In this document: piece by piece, positions 33,691-45,030 of the stretch
Layout: each line of letters opens with the position of its first letter
How positions within the stretch are numbered: the first letter of the stretch is position 1
DNA from: Canna indica
Lineage: Eukaryota > Streptophyta > Magnoliopsida > Zingiberales > Cannaceae
Length of the DNA: 64,000 nucleotides
Assembly: GCA_034359265.1 (NCBI GenBank)
Contig: CP136896.1
Span: 38,182,001 to 38,246,000, forward strand
Direction: 5' to 3'
Made by a program: the position numbers and the translations under genes
The notes under the pieces: generated by a model
The model's input: only the letters and a program-made list of their open reading frames with translations
Told to the model about the DNA's origin: nothing
Database searches by the model: none

Positions 33691-35120
33691 TGTTGGCTTA
33701 AGGGATTTTCTTAAGCCTCGATCTTTATTTTGATGATAACAAACATCTATTTAATCTATGGGTGAAGTTTTGAGTTCAGGTTGAGGCTGCGATAAGCATG
33801 CGAAGTTCGTTTAAAGAAAACGAAAGAAAAGAACGTTGAAGAAACGAAAGAAGAAAACGTCAAAGAAAGACTCGGGTTTAGATCAAGTAGAAACCCGGGT
33901 TTAGACTCGGGTAGAACCTTAGGATGATCTTATCCCAAGCCAATTTGTAAAGTTATGCAAGTTAAAACTTGGTAACTAAACCCATAAAAAAGGCATGTCA
34001 AAATTCAAAGTAAAAATCAGCCTTAGCCTGAGTTTAGTCGACCGAACAAGGCAGAATTTTGGCAGTAGCCTATTCGATCGATCGATCGACCGACCGAATG
34101 ATGCCAAAAAATGGCAGTAGCCATTCGATTGATCGAAGTTGGTGAAGCATTGGCGAAAGGCTACATTGGTCGATCGACCAAAGCCAAAAATAGGCGAAAG
34201 GCGCATCGGTCGATCGATTGGTCGACCAGATTGAAGATTGCAGATCGCGTACCTGGCTTCCCTGCATCGGTCGACCGATTCAGGATAGATCAAGTTGTGA
34301 CTCCTTCGGTCGACACATCGGTCGACCGAAGAGCACTAAAAACATACAGAAAGGGTAGCGATCAATCGGGCGGTCGATCGACGATTGATCGAATAGCTGT
34401 AACGGCTATTTTTCTGTTCGTTTAATCGCCGTTCAGTGGAGGGGTTATAAATACCACTCACCTACCTTCTTAAAAGCTTCTTAGAAAATTATTCGAGCAT
34501 TCAAGAAGTGATTAAAAGCCTTCAAAGTGATCAATTTACTACGCCCTAGTCTTTCGTCAAAATCCTCTTCAAGCGCCTGCTTCGCTCAACTCTGCTGCAA
34601 CTCGAGTGTATCATCTGGCAAGTTGAAGGCGTAAAGGCTTGGGAAAAGAGCTGTGGTTATGTTTCTATTCTTAAAGCTCTTTTGCATTGTATTTGAAGTT
34701 TTATTTCAGATTCAATTTCAATTTGTAATAGCTGCTAGGTGTGCTAGAGAAACACTTAGGGGAAACTTTGTAGAGTTGTGTTTTGCCTAGGTGAATAGGT
34801 TTGAGGGGTTCTCAAAGCGGTGAGAATAGTGTCCTCAGTTGTATTCAAAGGGAAACACAAGGTCTATAAAGTAGTGATTAGAAATCCTTGGTGACGAGCC
34901 AATGTAGTGGAGTAGGCAGTTGACCAAATCACTATAATTCATATTGTTTGCATTACTTTCGATATTTGCTCATTATTGTTCTTGATATTTGATCACATCT
35001 ATTGTTAAGATACATTTGCATTTGATTAAAGTTAAATTGAGTAAAAAGAAAAATTGAGTAAATCTAAAAGGGTACAGACACTATTCAACCCCCTCTTCTA
35101 GTGTCGGATTTCCTACAACA
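33691..35120 (+). mobile_element. C9 5' LTR
   Basis: It runs from TGTTGGCTTAAGGG to CCTACAACA, 1430 bp. The full element 33691-40773 is flanked by TACTC at 33686-33690 and 40774-40778. It contains GGCTTAAG/CTTAAGCC-type tip pairing, TTTTGATGATAACAAACAT, a palindrome array (34035-34400) and TATAAATA (about 34448). Confidence 0.93.
34035..34400 (+). repeat. GTCGATCGAC palindrome array in C9 5' LTR
   Basis: Runs such as CGATCGATCGATCGACCGAC and TCGGTCGATCGATTGGTCGA lie upstream of the TATA box. Confidence 0.85.
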
Positions 35121-35122
35121 AT

Positions 35123-35134
35123 TGGTATGAGAGC
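35123..35134 (+). other. C9 primer-binding site
   Basis: TGGTATGAGAGC differs by one base from the consensus PBS and lies two bases after the LTR. Confidence 0.8.
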
Positions 35135-35177
35135 TTGGTCGTAGGATAAGATTTAACCATCTTCCCTAGAAATTAAG

Positions 35178-38100
35178 ATGTCTAGTGAAATCCAACTAGC
35201 TCAAGGGTCCTCTACTCATACTCCACCACTATTCGATGGAAACAACTATGCCTACTGGAAGATTTGTATGAATGGCTTCCTACAATCTCTAGGCATGGAT
35301 GTATGGAGGATGATTCTAGTAGATTATAAGCAACCCAATGAGAACATGGATGATTGGGACCAAGAGGAAATTAAGCTCTTCAATGCTAATGCAAAGGCTA
35401 TTAATGCATTGTATTGCGACCTATCAATAAATGAGTTTAATAGAATCTCTACTTGTAAGTCCACATATGAACTTTGGAAAGTTCTAGAGACCACACATGA
35501 AGGGGCTTCACAAGTTAAGGAATCCAGAATAAACTTACTCATGTATGACTATGAAATGTTTAAAATGTTATCGCATGAATCCATTGATGCCACTTATGCT
35601 AGATTTCAAAATATTACAAATGGATTAGCTAACCTTGGCAGAGAAATAAAGGAAGAGGAGAAGGTAAGGAAGCTCCTTCGTTCCCTTCCAATAGCTTGCG
35701 AGACCAAGGTCATAGCTATCATGGAAGCAAAAGACATGAGCACCTTGAAGATCACCGAGTTCATTGGGTCTCTCATGACACATGAGACCCACATGAAGCA
35801 ATATCAGGAGGAGGATGCCCCCAAAGGCAAGACCATTGCCTTAAAAGCATCACATCGAGCAGAAGAGTCGTCATCATCCGAGGAAGAGACGGATGATGTT
35901 GAAGAAATGGCGATGCTAGCAAGAAGATTTATGAGTTTCATGAGGGGAGGCATGATCAAGGAAAGAGGAGGCTACACATGCTACCATTGCAACAAGACTG
36001 AGCATCTAAGGAGGGATTGCCCACTTCTCAAAATAGCTTCCACCTCCAACCCTCACAAAAAGGAAAGATACAAGAAGAAGAAGAAGGCAATGATGGCTAC
36101 AAGGGATGAAAGCGAGGCCTCATCGAGTGAAGAACAAGCAAAGAGTGAAAAGGCAAATCTTTGCTTGATGACAAATGATTATGAGATGGAGATGCATCCT
36201 CAAGCAAGTAGATGCACTTGGATACTGGATAGCGGTTGCTCAAAGAACATGACGGGTGACATCAACTTATTTGCAACCCTATTAAGCAAAGATGGTGGAC
36301 ATGTCACATTTGGAGACAATGCCAAAGGTAAGATTGTTGGCATTGGTGACATAGGTATACTCCCTTACCCATGCATTAAGAATGTTTTTTTAGTTGATGG
36401 GTTAAAACATAACTCGATTAGCATATCACAATTATGTGACAATGGATACATAATTATTTTTGTAGCATCTAAATGTATCATTAGAAGTGCACCATCAAAT
36501 GATATCATGTTTATTGGAAATAGGCAAGAAAATGTCTACACCTTAGAATTAAATGTCTTGCCAAATCCCCATGTTAGATGCTTAGTTGCCATGGAGAATG
36601 ACTCCTGGTTGTGTCATAGAAGGCTAGGACATGCTACCATGAGCCTCATCCAAGAAATATCTAGGAAAGAATTAGTTAAAGGCTTACCCAAGATAAAATT
36701 TGAAAAATACAAACTTTGTGGTGCAAGCCGACTAGGTAAGCAAGTCAAATCTTTATTTCATAGCATTAATCAAGTTAGTACATCTAGAATTCTTGAGCTT
36801 GTGCACATGGATCTCTTTGGTCCATGTGATGTAGCTAGTCTAGGTGGAAAGCTATATTGTTATGTATTAGTTGATGATTTTTCTAGATTTACATGGGTTT
36901 TCTTTTTGGCCAAGAAAAATGAAACCTTTGACTTTTTCAAAAAGTTTACAAAGAAAGTTACAAATGAAAAAGGAGTTTCAATTTTGAAAATTAAAAGTGA
37001 TAATGGTGGGGAGTTTAAAAATGAAATTTTTTTTGAGTTTTGCGATGATTTGGGTATTGAACATACCTTTTCTTCTCCTAGGACCCCTCAACAAAATGGG
37101 GTGGTTGAGAGGAAGAATAGAACCTTACAAGAGATGGCTAGGACCATGCTATGCGAAAATAATTTGCCTAAGTATTTTTGGGCCGAAGCTATAAATACCT
37201 CTTGCTATATTCTTAATCGAGTTTTATTAAGACCTAAATTAAGAAAACACCTTTTGAGCTTTGGAATGGTAAAATCCCAAATGTGGGATATTTTCATGTT
37301 TTTGGATGCAAATGTTTTATATTAAATACAAAGGAGAATTTAGGAAAATTTGATTCTAAATCCAATGAAGAGATTTTTCTAGGTTACTCCATTCATTCTA
37401 AGGCATATAAAGTTTACAATCGTAGAACCATGATTGTTGAAGAATCTATGCATGTCACGTTTAATGAAACTAATGATTCTTCTAGAAATGTGAAGATTAT
37501 GAATGTAGGTGAGAAACTTAAGGATCTCACACTTCATGACATAGAGGTGGAGGATGAAGATAATGAGGAAACTCAACATGAAGATCCACCATCCTCGAAT
37601 CTACCTCAAGTTGAAGATGAAGAAGAAGAAGCTCTACCGCCTCTCCCTAAAGGATATCGGTTGGTGAGGAATCATCCAATGGATCAAGTCATTGGAGAAC
37701 CTTCAACGGGAGTAGTAACGCGCTCTAAACACAAGAATGTTTGTCAATATGTAGCTTTTGTATCTCAAGTAGAGCCTAAGAACATTAAAGAAGCAATAGA
37801 AGATGAGTTTTGGGTACTAGCTATGCAAGAAGAACTCAACCAATTTGATAGAAATGATGTATGGGACTTAGTACCTAGGCCTAGTGAACAAACTATAATT
37901 GGGACTAAATGGGTTTTTATAAATAAGCTAGATGAAGAAGGATTAGTCATTAGAAACAAAGCTAGGTTAGTGGCACAAGGGTACAATCAACAAGAAGGGA
38001 TAGATTATAATGAAACTTATGCTCCCGTAGCTAGATTAGAGGCAATTAGAATGCTTTTGGCATATTCTAGCTTTAAGGGTTTTAAATTTTTCCAAATGGA

Positions 38101-39230
38101 TGTTAAAAGTGCATTTTTAAATGGTTTCGTTAGTGAAGAAGTTTATGTCGAACAATCCCCCGGATTTGAAAGTTTTAAGTTTCCAAACCATGTTTTCAAA
38201 CTAGGGCTTGGTATGAAAGGCTTTCAAACTTTTTAATAGAACAAGGTTTTAATGTTGGAAAAGCCGATGTTTCATTGTTTATTAAGCATCATGAAAATGA
38301 TATGTTATTAGTTCAAATTTATGCTGATGACATAATTTTTGGTGCTACTAATGAAATTCTTTTTAAGTGGTTTGCTAAGTGTATGCAAGATGAGTTTGAG
38401 ATGAGCATGATGGGAGAGCTCTCCTTCATGCTTGGTCTCCAAATCAAGCAAACCAACAAAGGAATCTTCATCAATCAAGCCAAGTACACAAAGGAGCTCA
38501 TCAAAAGATTTGGGATGAATGAAGCCAAGATAGCTTCTACACCAATGAGCACGTCCATCAAGCTTGACAAAGATGAAGAGGGTGTCAAAGTTGATGAAAA
38601 ACGATATCGAGGTTTGATTGGTAGCCTTCTTTACTTAACCGCAAGTAGACCCAATATCATGTTTAGCGTCTGTGTATGTGCTAGGTTTCAATCTTGCCCT
38701 AGAATTTCTCATTTAAGTGCGGTCAAATGCATATTGAGAGATTTAAAGGGCACGGTTGACTTAGAGCTATGGTATCCATGTCATACATCATTTGATTTAA
38801 TCAGATTTTCGGACACGGATTTTGCCGGGTGTAAAGTAGATAAAAAAAGCACTAGTGGGTGTTGTCAATTCTTAGGAGCGAGTCTTGTTTCTTGGTTCTC
38901 GAAGAAACAAAACTCAGTTGCACTTTCAACTACCGAAGCGGAATACATCGCTGCGGCTAGTTGTTATGCACAAGTCCTTTGGATGAAACAAATCCTTGTG
39001 ATAATACTAGTGCAATAAATTTAACAAAGAATCCTATTTTACACTCTAGAACTAAGCATATTGACTTAAGGCACCATTTTCTTAGTGATAATGTGACTTA
39101 GGGAAATATATCGGTAGAATTTGTATCCACCGATAAACAACTTGCCGATATATTTACAAAACCCTTGGTTGAAGAAAGCTTTACAAATTTTAGGATGCAA
39201 TTAGGAATTTGTGCTTTTCCAAGTAGTTAA
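35178..39230 (+). pseudogene. C9 gag-pol (Sirevirus-like, nearly complete, broken)
   Basis: An open frame of 715 codons starts at MSSEIQ. It covers gag with one zinc knuckle (CYHCNKTEHLRRDC, about 35980-36021), protease (WILDSGCSKNMTG, about 36219), the GAG-pre-integrase finger and the integrase core (VDDFSRFTW, KSDNGGEF, VVERKNRT). The finger has lost its second Cys (CGAS). A 1-base loss near 37245 shifts the frame. The next frame (37283-38236) carries the acidic linker and RT start. A ~34-bp deletion at about 38200 removes LYGLKQAP. The polymerase box is YADD (about 38320). RNase H is cut by a ~40-bp deletion near 38995. The normal stop after CAFPSS is at 39228-39230. Unlike C3, gag lacks the coiled coil and second knuckle. 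Confidence 0.9.
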
Positions 39231-39718
39231 AATGTTCTTCTTCAAAACTTATATGGGTTTCAAAACTTGCATTCTATAAAAGTATCATCACACTTATGTA
39301 ATGCTCTGTAGTGGGGCTTTGCGACTTATTGATGTTTGCCTTCTATAGGCTAACATTAATAGGAAGGACTATAGTGGTAGATGATACTTGGTTTTATGGC
39401 TTTCTGGGTTTTTATGATGAAACTCATTAAATGTACCTTAATTCTTACCCTTTTTGATTGATGTCAAAAGGGGGAGAAAAAGTAAGGTCACACTTGGTTT
39501 TTACGATGCATATAGTTCGGGGGAGTTACAAAAATGATAAAAATGATATGTACATTGATAGGGGGAGCATAGGGTGATTTATAAGCATTTGTATGCATAT
39601 GTTGAGCTTTATATCTTGTATACCTTAACTCATGAATGCCTTAACTCAAACTCACAAAAATATGCATATGTTTGTTAAAATTTCATGTTATGTTTGTCAT
39701 CATCAAAAAGGGGGAGAT
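39231..39718 (+). mobile_element. C9 3' untranslated end with PPTs
   Basis: It contains TGATGTCAAAAGGGGGAGA (about 39460), GGGGGAGTT, TAGGGGGAGC and the final AAAAGGGGGAGAT beside the LTR. ATGTTTGTCATCATCAAAA (39690-39708) is the left arm of the junction inverted repeat. Confidence 0.85.
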
Positions 39719-40773
39719 TGTTGGCTTAAGGGCTTCTCTTAAGCCTCGATCTTTATTTTGAAGATAACAAACATGTATTTAATCTATGGGTGAAGTTTTG
39801 AGTTCAGGTTGAGGCTGCGATAAGCATGCGAAGTTCGTTCAAACGAAACAAAAGAAAAGACCGTTGAAGAAATGAAAGAAGAAAACATTAAAGAAATACT
39901 CGGGTTTAGATCAAGTAGAAATCATGTAATATACCCTTAGGATGATCTTATCCGAAGCCAATTTGTAAAGTTATCCAAGTTAAAACTTGGTAACTAAACC
40001 CATAAAAAAGGCATGTAAAAATTCAAAGTAAAAATCTGTCTATGCCTGGGTTCGGTAGACCAGTCGGTCGATCGAACAAGGCAGAATTTTGGCAGTAGCC
40101 TATTCGGTCGCCGATCGATCGACTGAATGATGCCAAAAACTGGCAGTAGCCATTTGGTCCACCTATCGATCGACCGAAGTTGGTGAAGCATTGGCGAAAA
40201 GCTACGTTGAAGGAGTGTATCTTCAAGCGCCTGCTTCCCTTAAGTCTGCTGCAACTCTAGTGTATCTTCTGGCAAGTTGAAGGAGTGAAGGCTTGGGAAA
40301 AGAGCTGTGGTTCTCTCTCTATTCTTAAAGTTCTTTTGCACTGTATTTGAAGTTTTATTTCAAATTCGATTTCAATTTGTAATAGCTGCTAGGTGTGCTA
40401 CAGAAACACTTAGGGGAAACTTTGTAGAGTTGTGTTTTGCCTAGGTGGATAGGTTTGAGGGGTTCTCAAAGAGGTGAGAATAGTGTCCTCAATTGTATTC
40501 AAAGGGAAACACAAGGTCTATAAAGTAGTGATTAGAAATCCTTGGTGAGGAGCCAAGATAGTGGAGTAGGCAGTTGGCCGAATCACTATAATTCATCTTG
40601 TCTGCATTGCTTTCGATATTTGCTCATTATTGTTCTCGATATTTGATCACATCTATTGTTAATATACATTTGCATTTGATTAAAGTTAAATTGAGTAAAA
40701 AGAAAATTTGAGTATATCTAAAAGGGGATAGACACTATTCAACCCCCCTTCTTGTGTCGGATTTCCTACAACA
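39719..40773 (+). mobile_element. C9 3' LTR (with internal deletion)
   Basis: It runs from TGTTGGCTTAAGGG to CCTACAACA, 1055 bp against 1430 bp in the 5' LTR. About 375 bp are missing at 40205-40230, including most of the palindrome array and the TATA box. The joint carries a short filler resembling nearby sequence. TACTC follows at 40774. Confidence 0.92.
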
Positions 40774-40778
40774 TACTC

Positions 40779-41816
40779 TACCTCAGGTTGGTAGGTTGAT
40801 TGACCAAAAAGAGCCTAGAAAGCACAGAGGGCTCCGGTCGCTCGGTCGATCGACAACCGGACCAGCAATCGGACGACGAAAATGACTCTATTTCGAGCCG
40901 TGGAGTGATGTTTCACTTCGTGGCTCTATAAATATTGATGTCCCAGCATTCCTTTGACATCTTTGATCACTCCTAAACTCCATAGAGCCATCCTTGATCA
41001 TTCCCAAGCTTTCATTGAGTCATTACTTGGAGAAACCCTAGTTTGATCTCTCAACTCCTTGATCTTGCCTTCAAGCTTTGATTGATTCATCATTGAGGCA
41101 TAAAGAGGAACTACGACTTATGTTTGGAGCGAAGTATTTGTTGTATTGTTTATTTTCTCCATTTACTTGTATTTTTGTGGTTTATTTCATTGTATTTGAG
41201 TTAGTGTAAGACCTAGAGTGTAGGTCTTGAAATTGGATGATAGCCTTAGTGTTTGAGGTTTAAATCTGCCAGTGTAACCATAGTTTACTATGATTAGTTG
41301 TGTTGTCCTTAGGGTTGAGGTGGGAGAGTGCTCTCAGGGGGAAGGCGGATACTTTCGGGTATGGAAGTGCCTTTGGGTTGAGAGCGGAGACTCTACGGTG
41401 AAAACGTCCTCACTAAGAAAATGAATTAATCTAGTAAAGCTAGTTTGGAAATCCTAAGCGAGGTGCTTAGGTAGTGGAGTAGGCATTGGGGCCAAACCAC
41501 GTACTATAAATATATCTTGTTAGCATTGCCTTTGGTTGAGTGTGATTAGGTTGTTCTTTCTTTGATTACATTGTTGCTAAATCACTAATCTCTCATAACT
41601 TGATAAACTCATCTAGTATCATAAACTAGATATATACTCGTGTTTGTATCGGTATTACTTGCGCTTGCTTAATTGCTATTTACTCACTTTCGCATTCATT
41701 TAGTCTTGAATTGATAATTAGCCTAAGTAATTAAAAATCATTTAAAATTAGAATTAGACAAAAAGATTAGTAAACACACTATTCACCCCCCTCTAGTGTA
41801 AGCCATTTCACCAACA
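40779..41816 (+). mobile_element. C8 5' LTR, right part
   Basis: It continues from the C9 target site with CTCGGTCGATCGAC-type remnants, CTCTATAAATATTG (about 40923), the nested hairpin (41331-41384) and a TCACCAACA end. It is collinear with the C8 3' LTR. Confidence 0.88.
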
Positions 41817-41818
41817 TT

Positions 41819-41830
41819 TGGTATCAGAGC
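41819..41830 (+). other. C8 primer-binding site
   Basis: TGGTATCAGAGC lies two bases after the LTR end. Confidence 0.85.
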
Positions 41831-41884
41831 GGGTCGTAGATTAAGATTTCACCATCTGCTCTACATCTTGTCTTGATCCAAAAA

Positions 41885-42058
41885 ATGGCACTAGAGTCGG
41901 TAGTATCTACACCCCCTAGGTTTGATGAATCGAACTTCGGTTTTTGGAAGTCTAGGATGTACACTTTCTTAAAGACTAGAGGTTTTGGTGTTTATAACAT
42001 GTTGAAATTAGAATACATTGAACCTAAGGTTGACATGCATGATTATTGTGAAATTGAC
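41885..42058 (+). pseudogene. C8 gag, N-terminal part
   Basis: The frame begins MALESVVSTPPRFDESNFGFWK, the gag N-terminus of the gag-only copia group (compare C7 and C10). It is open until the gypsy G3 LTR enters after CEID. The gag resumes at 49290, but about 150 bp of the expected middle are missing, judged from C10. As an intact protein it would be the RNA-packaging coat of a gag-only element. Confidence 0.82.
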
Positions 42059-43006
42059 TATAAGACCCGGGGTTTCCTAATATAAAAATTTTCTTGGTGC
42101 AGCCCATCGGATCAAGAACCAGCCGGGCCGAGTCACGAAATCACCGTGAGTGAGAGGTATAATTTAAATTCTTGACTCATGGTTAATGTTTTGGAATATA
42201 TGGGTTTTTTGACTCTGGTTGGATTGAAATCGGGTTCGCGGATTGAATCGGGGCTCAATCCGGATTTAGGTTGAGTCAAGTGAGAGGGTTTAAGTGAAGA
42301 CGGGTATTTTTGTCAAAGAAGAAGAAGAAAGAATTAATCCCTCACCCCAAGCCACCGTGCGGCTCAAGACAAGTCGAGCTGCATGAAGCCCGAGGGGAGG
42401 AGCAGAGGAGAAGAGGAACTCTTGGGTGGTGCCGGATCTGAGCTATTGTCGGCGAGATCGAGATCGTCTTCATCTCATCTTCTTCTTCCCAAGTCGAGGT
42501 GAGTGGTTGAACCAAGATCTCTAGGGTAGGCGGATAGTCCACCCAACTTTTTGAGGATTTGTCAATTTCTCCTAATGATTTCGTCATATCACCGAGTTTT
42601 CTCTCGAGACTTGATCCTATTGTGTGCATGCTATTAATTGTTGAAGTTTCTCAATGTTTTACTCTATTTTAAGGGTCGGCCGCATGAAGGTAAAAGGGGC
42701 AAGGTCATGCCGAATTTCCCCCCAATTTTCTAGAGCAGTCGAACCCTCTCGGATCGAGTTCTTTTCATGATTGATGGATTGGTTCCTCTTGATCATGGCC
42801 GAAAACCCTTTTCTTCCACTTTGGTTAATCTCGGCCGAGCATGAGTAACCTAGGTTAGGTTACATGTAGAGTGCTAATTCATTTATTATGTTATAGATAA
42901 CTCACTCAATATATAAATTGTTAGTAGTGGTAGATTGAGATTATCATGTTATAAGTAAATGTTCTTGATAGTACATACATGGTTAGGATTTAGTATGGCA
43001 TGTGAA
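42059..43006 (+). mobile_element. G3 5' LTR (gypsy, 3' truncated)
   Basis: It begins TATAAGACCCGGGG (TG mutated to TA) and is collinear with the G3 3' LTR at 48257-49249. It stops at GGCATGTGAA, where C10 LTR sequence starts. A ~55-bp segment containing GGTTCGGCCGAG is missing near 42865 relative to the 3' copy. Confidence 0.85.
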
Positions 43007-43627
43007 GCTTTGAACCATTCATCATTAAGGCATCAAGAGGAACTAGAACTCGTGTTTGGAGCTAAGTATTTGTTGTATTATTTATTTGCTCCATTACTTG
43101 TGTATTTTTGTGATTTATTTCATTGTATTTGAACGTATAAGAAGACCTAGTGTTAGGTCTTGTAATTGAGTGGTATCCTTGGTGTAGAAGGTGTAAAGCC
43201 ACTTGTGTAAACGTAGTTTACTAGAATTAGTTCTTGTTGTCCTTAGGATTTAGGTGGGAGAGTGCTCTGGGTAGGAAGGCGGAGACTTTCGGGTGTGGAA
43301 GTGCCTTTGGTGTGAGAGCGGAGACTCTCTGGTGAAAACATCCTTGTTGTAAAGGAAACAAGATAATCTAGTAAAACTAGTTTGGAAATCCTAAGCGGGG
43401 TGCTTAGGTAGTGGAGTAGGCATTGGGGCCGAATCACTATAAATAATTGTGTTAGCATTGTGTTCCTTGCATTTTCTTATTGTTTATCATTTATATATCT
43501 TGCTTCCGCTTACTTCTCGATTCGTGAATTGCTTAAGTAATCTAAGAAACCATTAAAATCGAATTTAGGCTAATTGTTTAGTTAATACACTATTCACCCC
43601 CTTCTAGTGTGGCCATTTCATCCAACA
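43006..43627 (+). mobile_element. C10 5' LTR, right part only
   Basis: It enters at AGCTTTGAACC, which lies well inside the C10 3' LTR (compare 46256). It then continues with the nested hairpin (43265-43318) and CCTAAGC/GCTTAGG, and ends TCCAACA before a PBS (43630-43641). The U3 part with promoter is missing. Confidence 0.85.
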
Positions 43628-43629
43628 AT

Positions 43630-43641
43630 TGGTATCAGAGC
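43630..43641 (+). other. C10 primer-binding site
   Basis: TGGTATCAGAGC follows the LTR end by two bases. Confidence 0.85.
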
Positions 43642-43693
43642 GGGTCGTAGATTGAGATTTCACCATCTCTTCTACATCGCCTCTCGATCTTAA

Positions 43694-45030
43694 AATGTTA
43701 CTAAAATCGATAGCGTCTTCACCTCCTAGGTTCGATGGATAGAACTTTTGTCTTTGGAAGTCTAGAATGTACACCTACTTAAAGACTAGAGGCTTTCATG
43801 TTTATAACATGATTAAATTAGAATACATTGAACCTAAGGTTGACATGCATGATTAGAGTGAACTTGACAAGAAAAAATTTCAATCTAATGGAGATGCTAT
43901 GTATTCCATATTTTGTACCCTACCTAATAGCATCCTTGAAAAAGTCATGCATTGCACTTCGGCTTTTGATATTTGGGAAACTTTAAATATGCTATATAAT
44001 TATACCAAGACCGAAGAGATTGGCACTTCTAATGAAGGTGGTGATGACAATAGTCATCCCCCTAGTACTAATCCTGGTTTTGATGCCCAAAGCACTTCTA
44101 GCCAAAGAAGCACAAGTAAGAATCGTAAGCGAAAACTTAGGTGCTTCATTTGCCAAAAGACGAGACACAAGAAGATGAATTGTCCTCTCTTGAAGAAGAA
44201 ATCCAAAAACAAGTGTGCTTCTCCATCCACATCTCAATCAAGTGAAGCATCTTCTAGACATGACAATGTAGCTACATCGAACTTTTGCTGCATGGGTCTT
44301 CGGAATGAGGTATATTTACCGTCTTATAGTCATGATCAAAATAGTGATTCTAGTAGCTCTAATTCCCTTGACATGTCTTATGAAGAACTACTAGAAGAAT
44401 GCAAGAAGATGTATGCCATGCTTGTAAAAAAGAACAGGGAAAATAGAAAACTAAAGAAAGAAAATTTAAGGCTTAGTTCTCATGTGCATGAATTAGAAAA
44501 TGAAAAGGGGAATACAAGTACACTTGCTTCTTGCCATGATGATTTTAAGCTTTAAATTGAGAATTTAAAAAGTTAGGTAAAAGACTTGAAAAATGAAAAT
44601 GAGGATTTGAAAGCTAGATTGAAGTTTAGGAATAATGACTTGAAAAATAATTTCAAAATTGAGAATGAAAAATTGAAAAATGAAAATAACATGTTAAAAT
44701 CTCAATTGCACACTATTCACAAATCCATGAGTGATTTGAAAAATGAGGTTGTATTCTTAAATAGGAAAATCAATGATTTATCAATTGTATCTTCCTTTAA
44801 AAACTCTAAAAATAAAAAGGCTTATGTAAAGAATGCTAAGGTTCATCATCATTCTCATGTCAAGCATTCTTCCTTTAAACCTCATGTCCAAAAGAAAAAG
44901 TTTAATGGAAATTATTTTTGTTGTGGTATATATGGCCATGCTATTCATGATTGTGCATTTAAAAGAAATCCAAGTGTTGCTAAGACACTTTGGATTCCTA
45001 AGCCAACTCACCCCCAAGGCCCCAAAGTCA
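43694..45030 (+). pseudogene. C10 gag (gag-only copia, broken)
   Basis: The start is the ATG after CTTAAA at 43694. The N-terminal domain is similar to C7 and C8. The open stretch 43899-44555 carries the first zinc knuckle with all ligands (CFICQKTRHKKMNC, about 44140-44181). A Lys/Asn coiled coil extends over 44400-44800. The second knuckle reads YFCCGIYGHAIHDC (about 44924-44965), with Tyr and a shifted Cys where other copies have CxxC. Stops lie near 43856, 44553 and 44575. The coding end NPQGPK.IW is cut at TTTGG and joined directly to a 3' LTR, so the conserved tail and PPT are absent. No pol is present. Confidence 0.82.
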
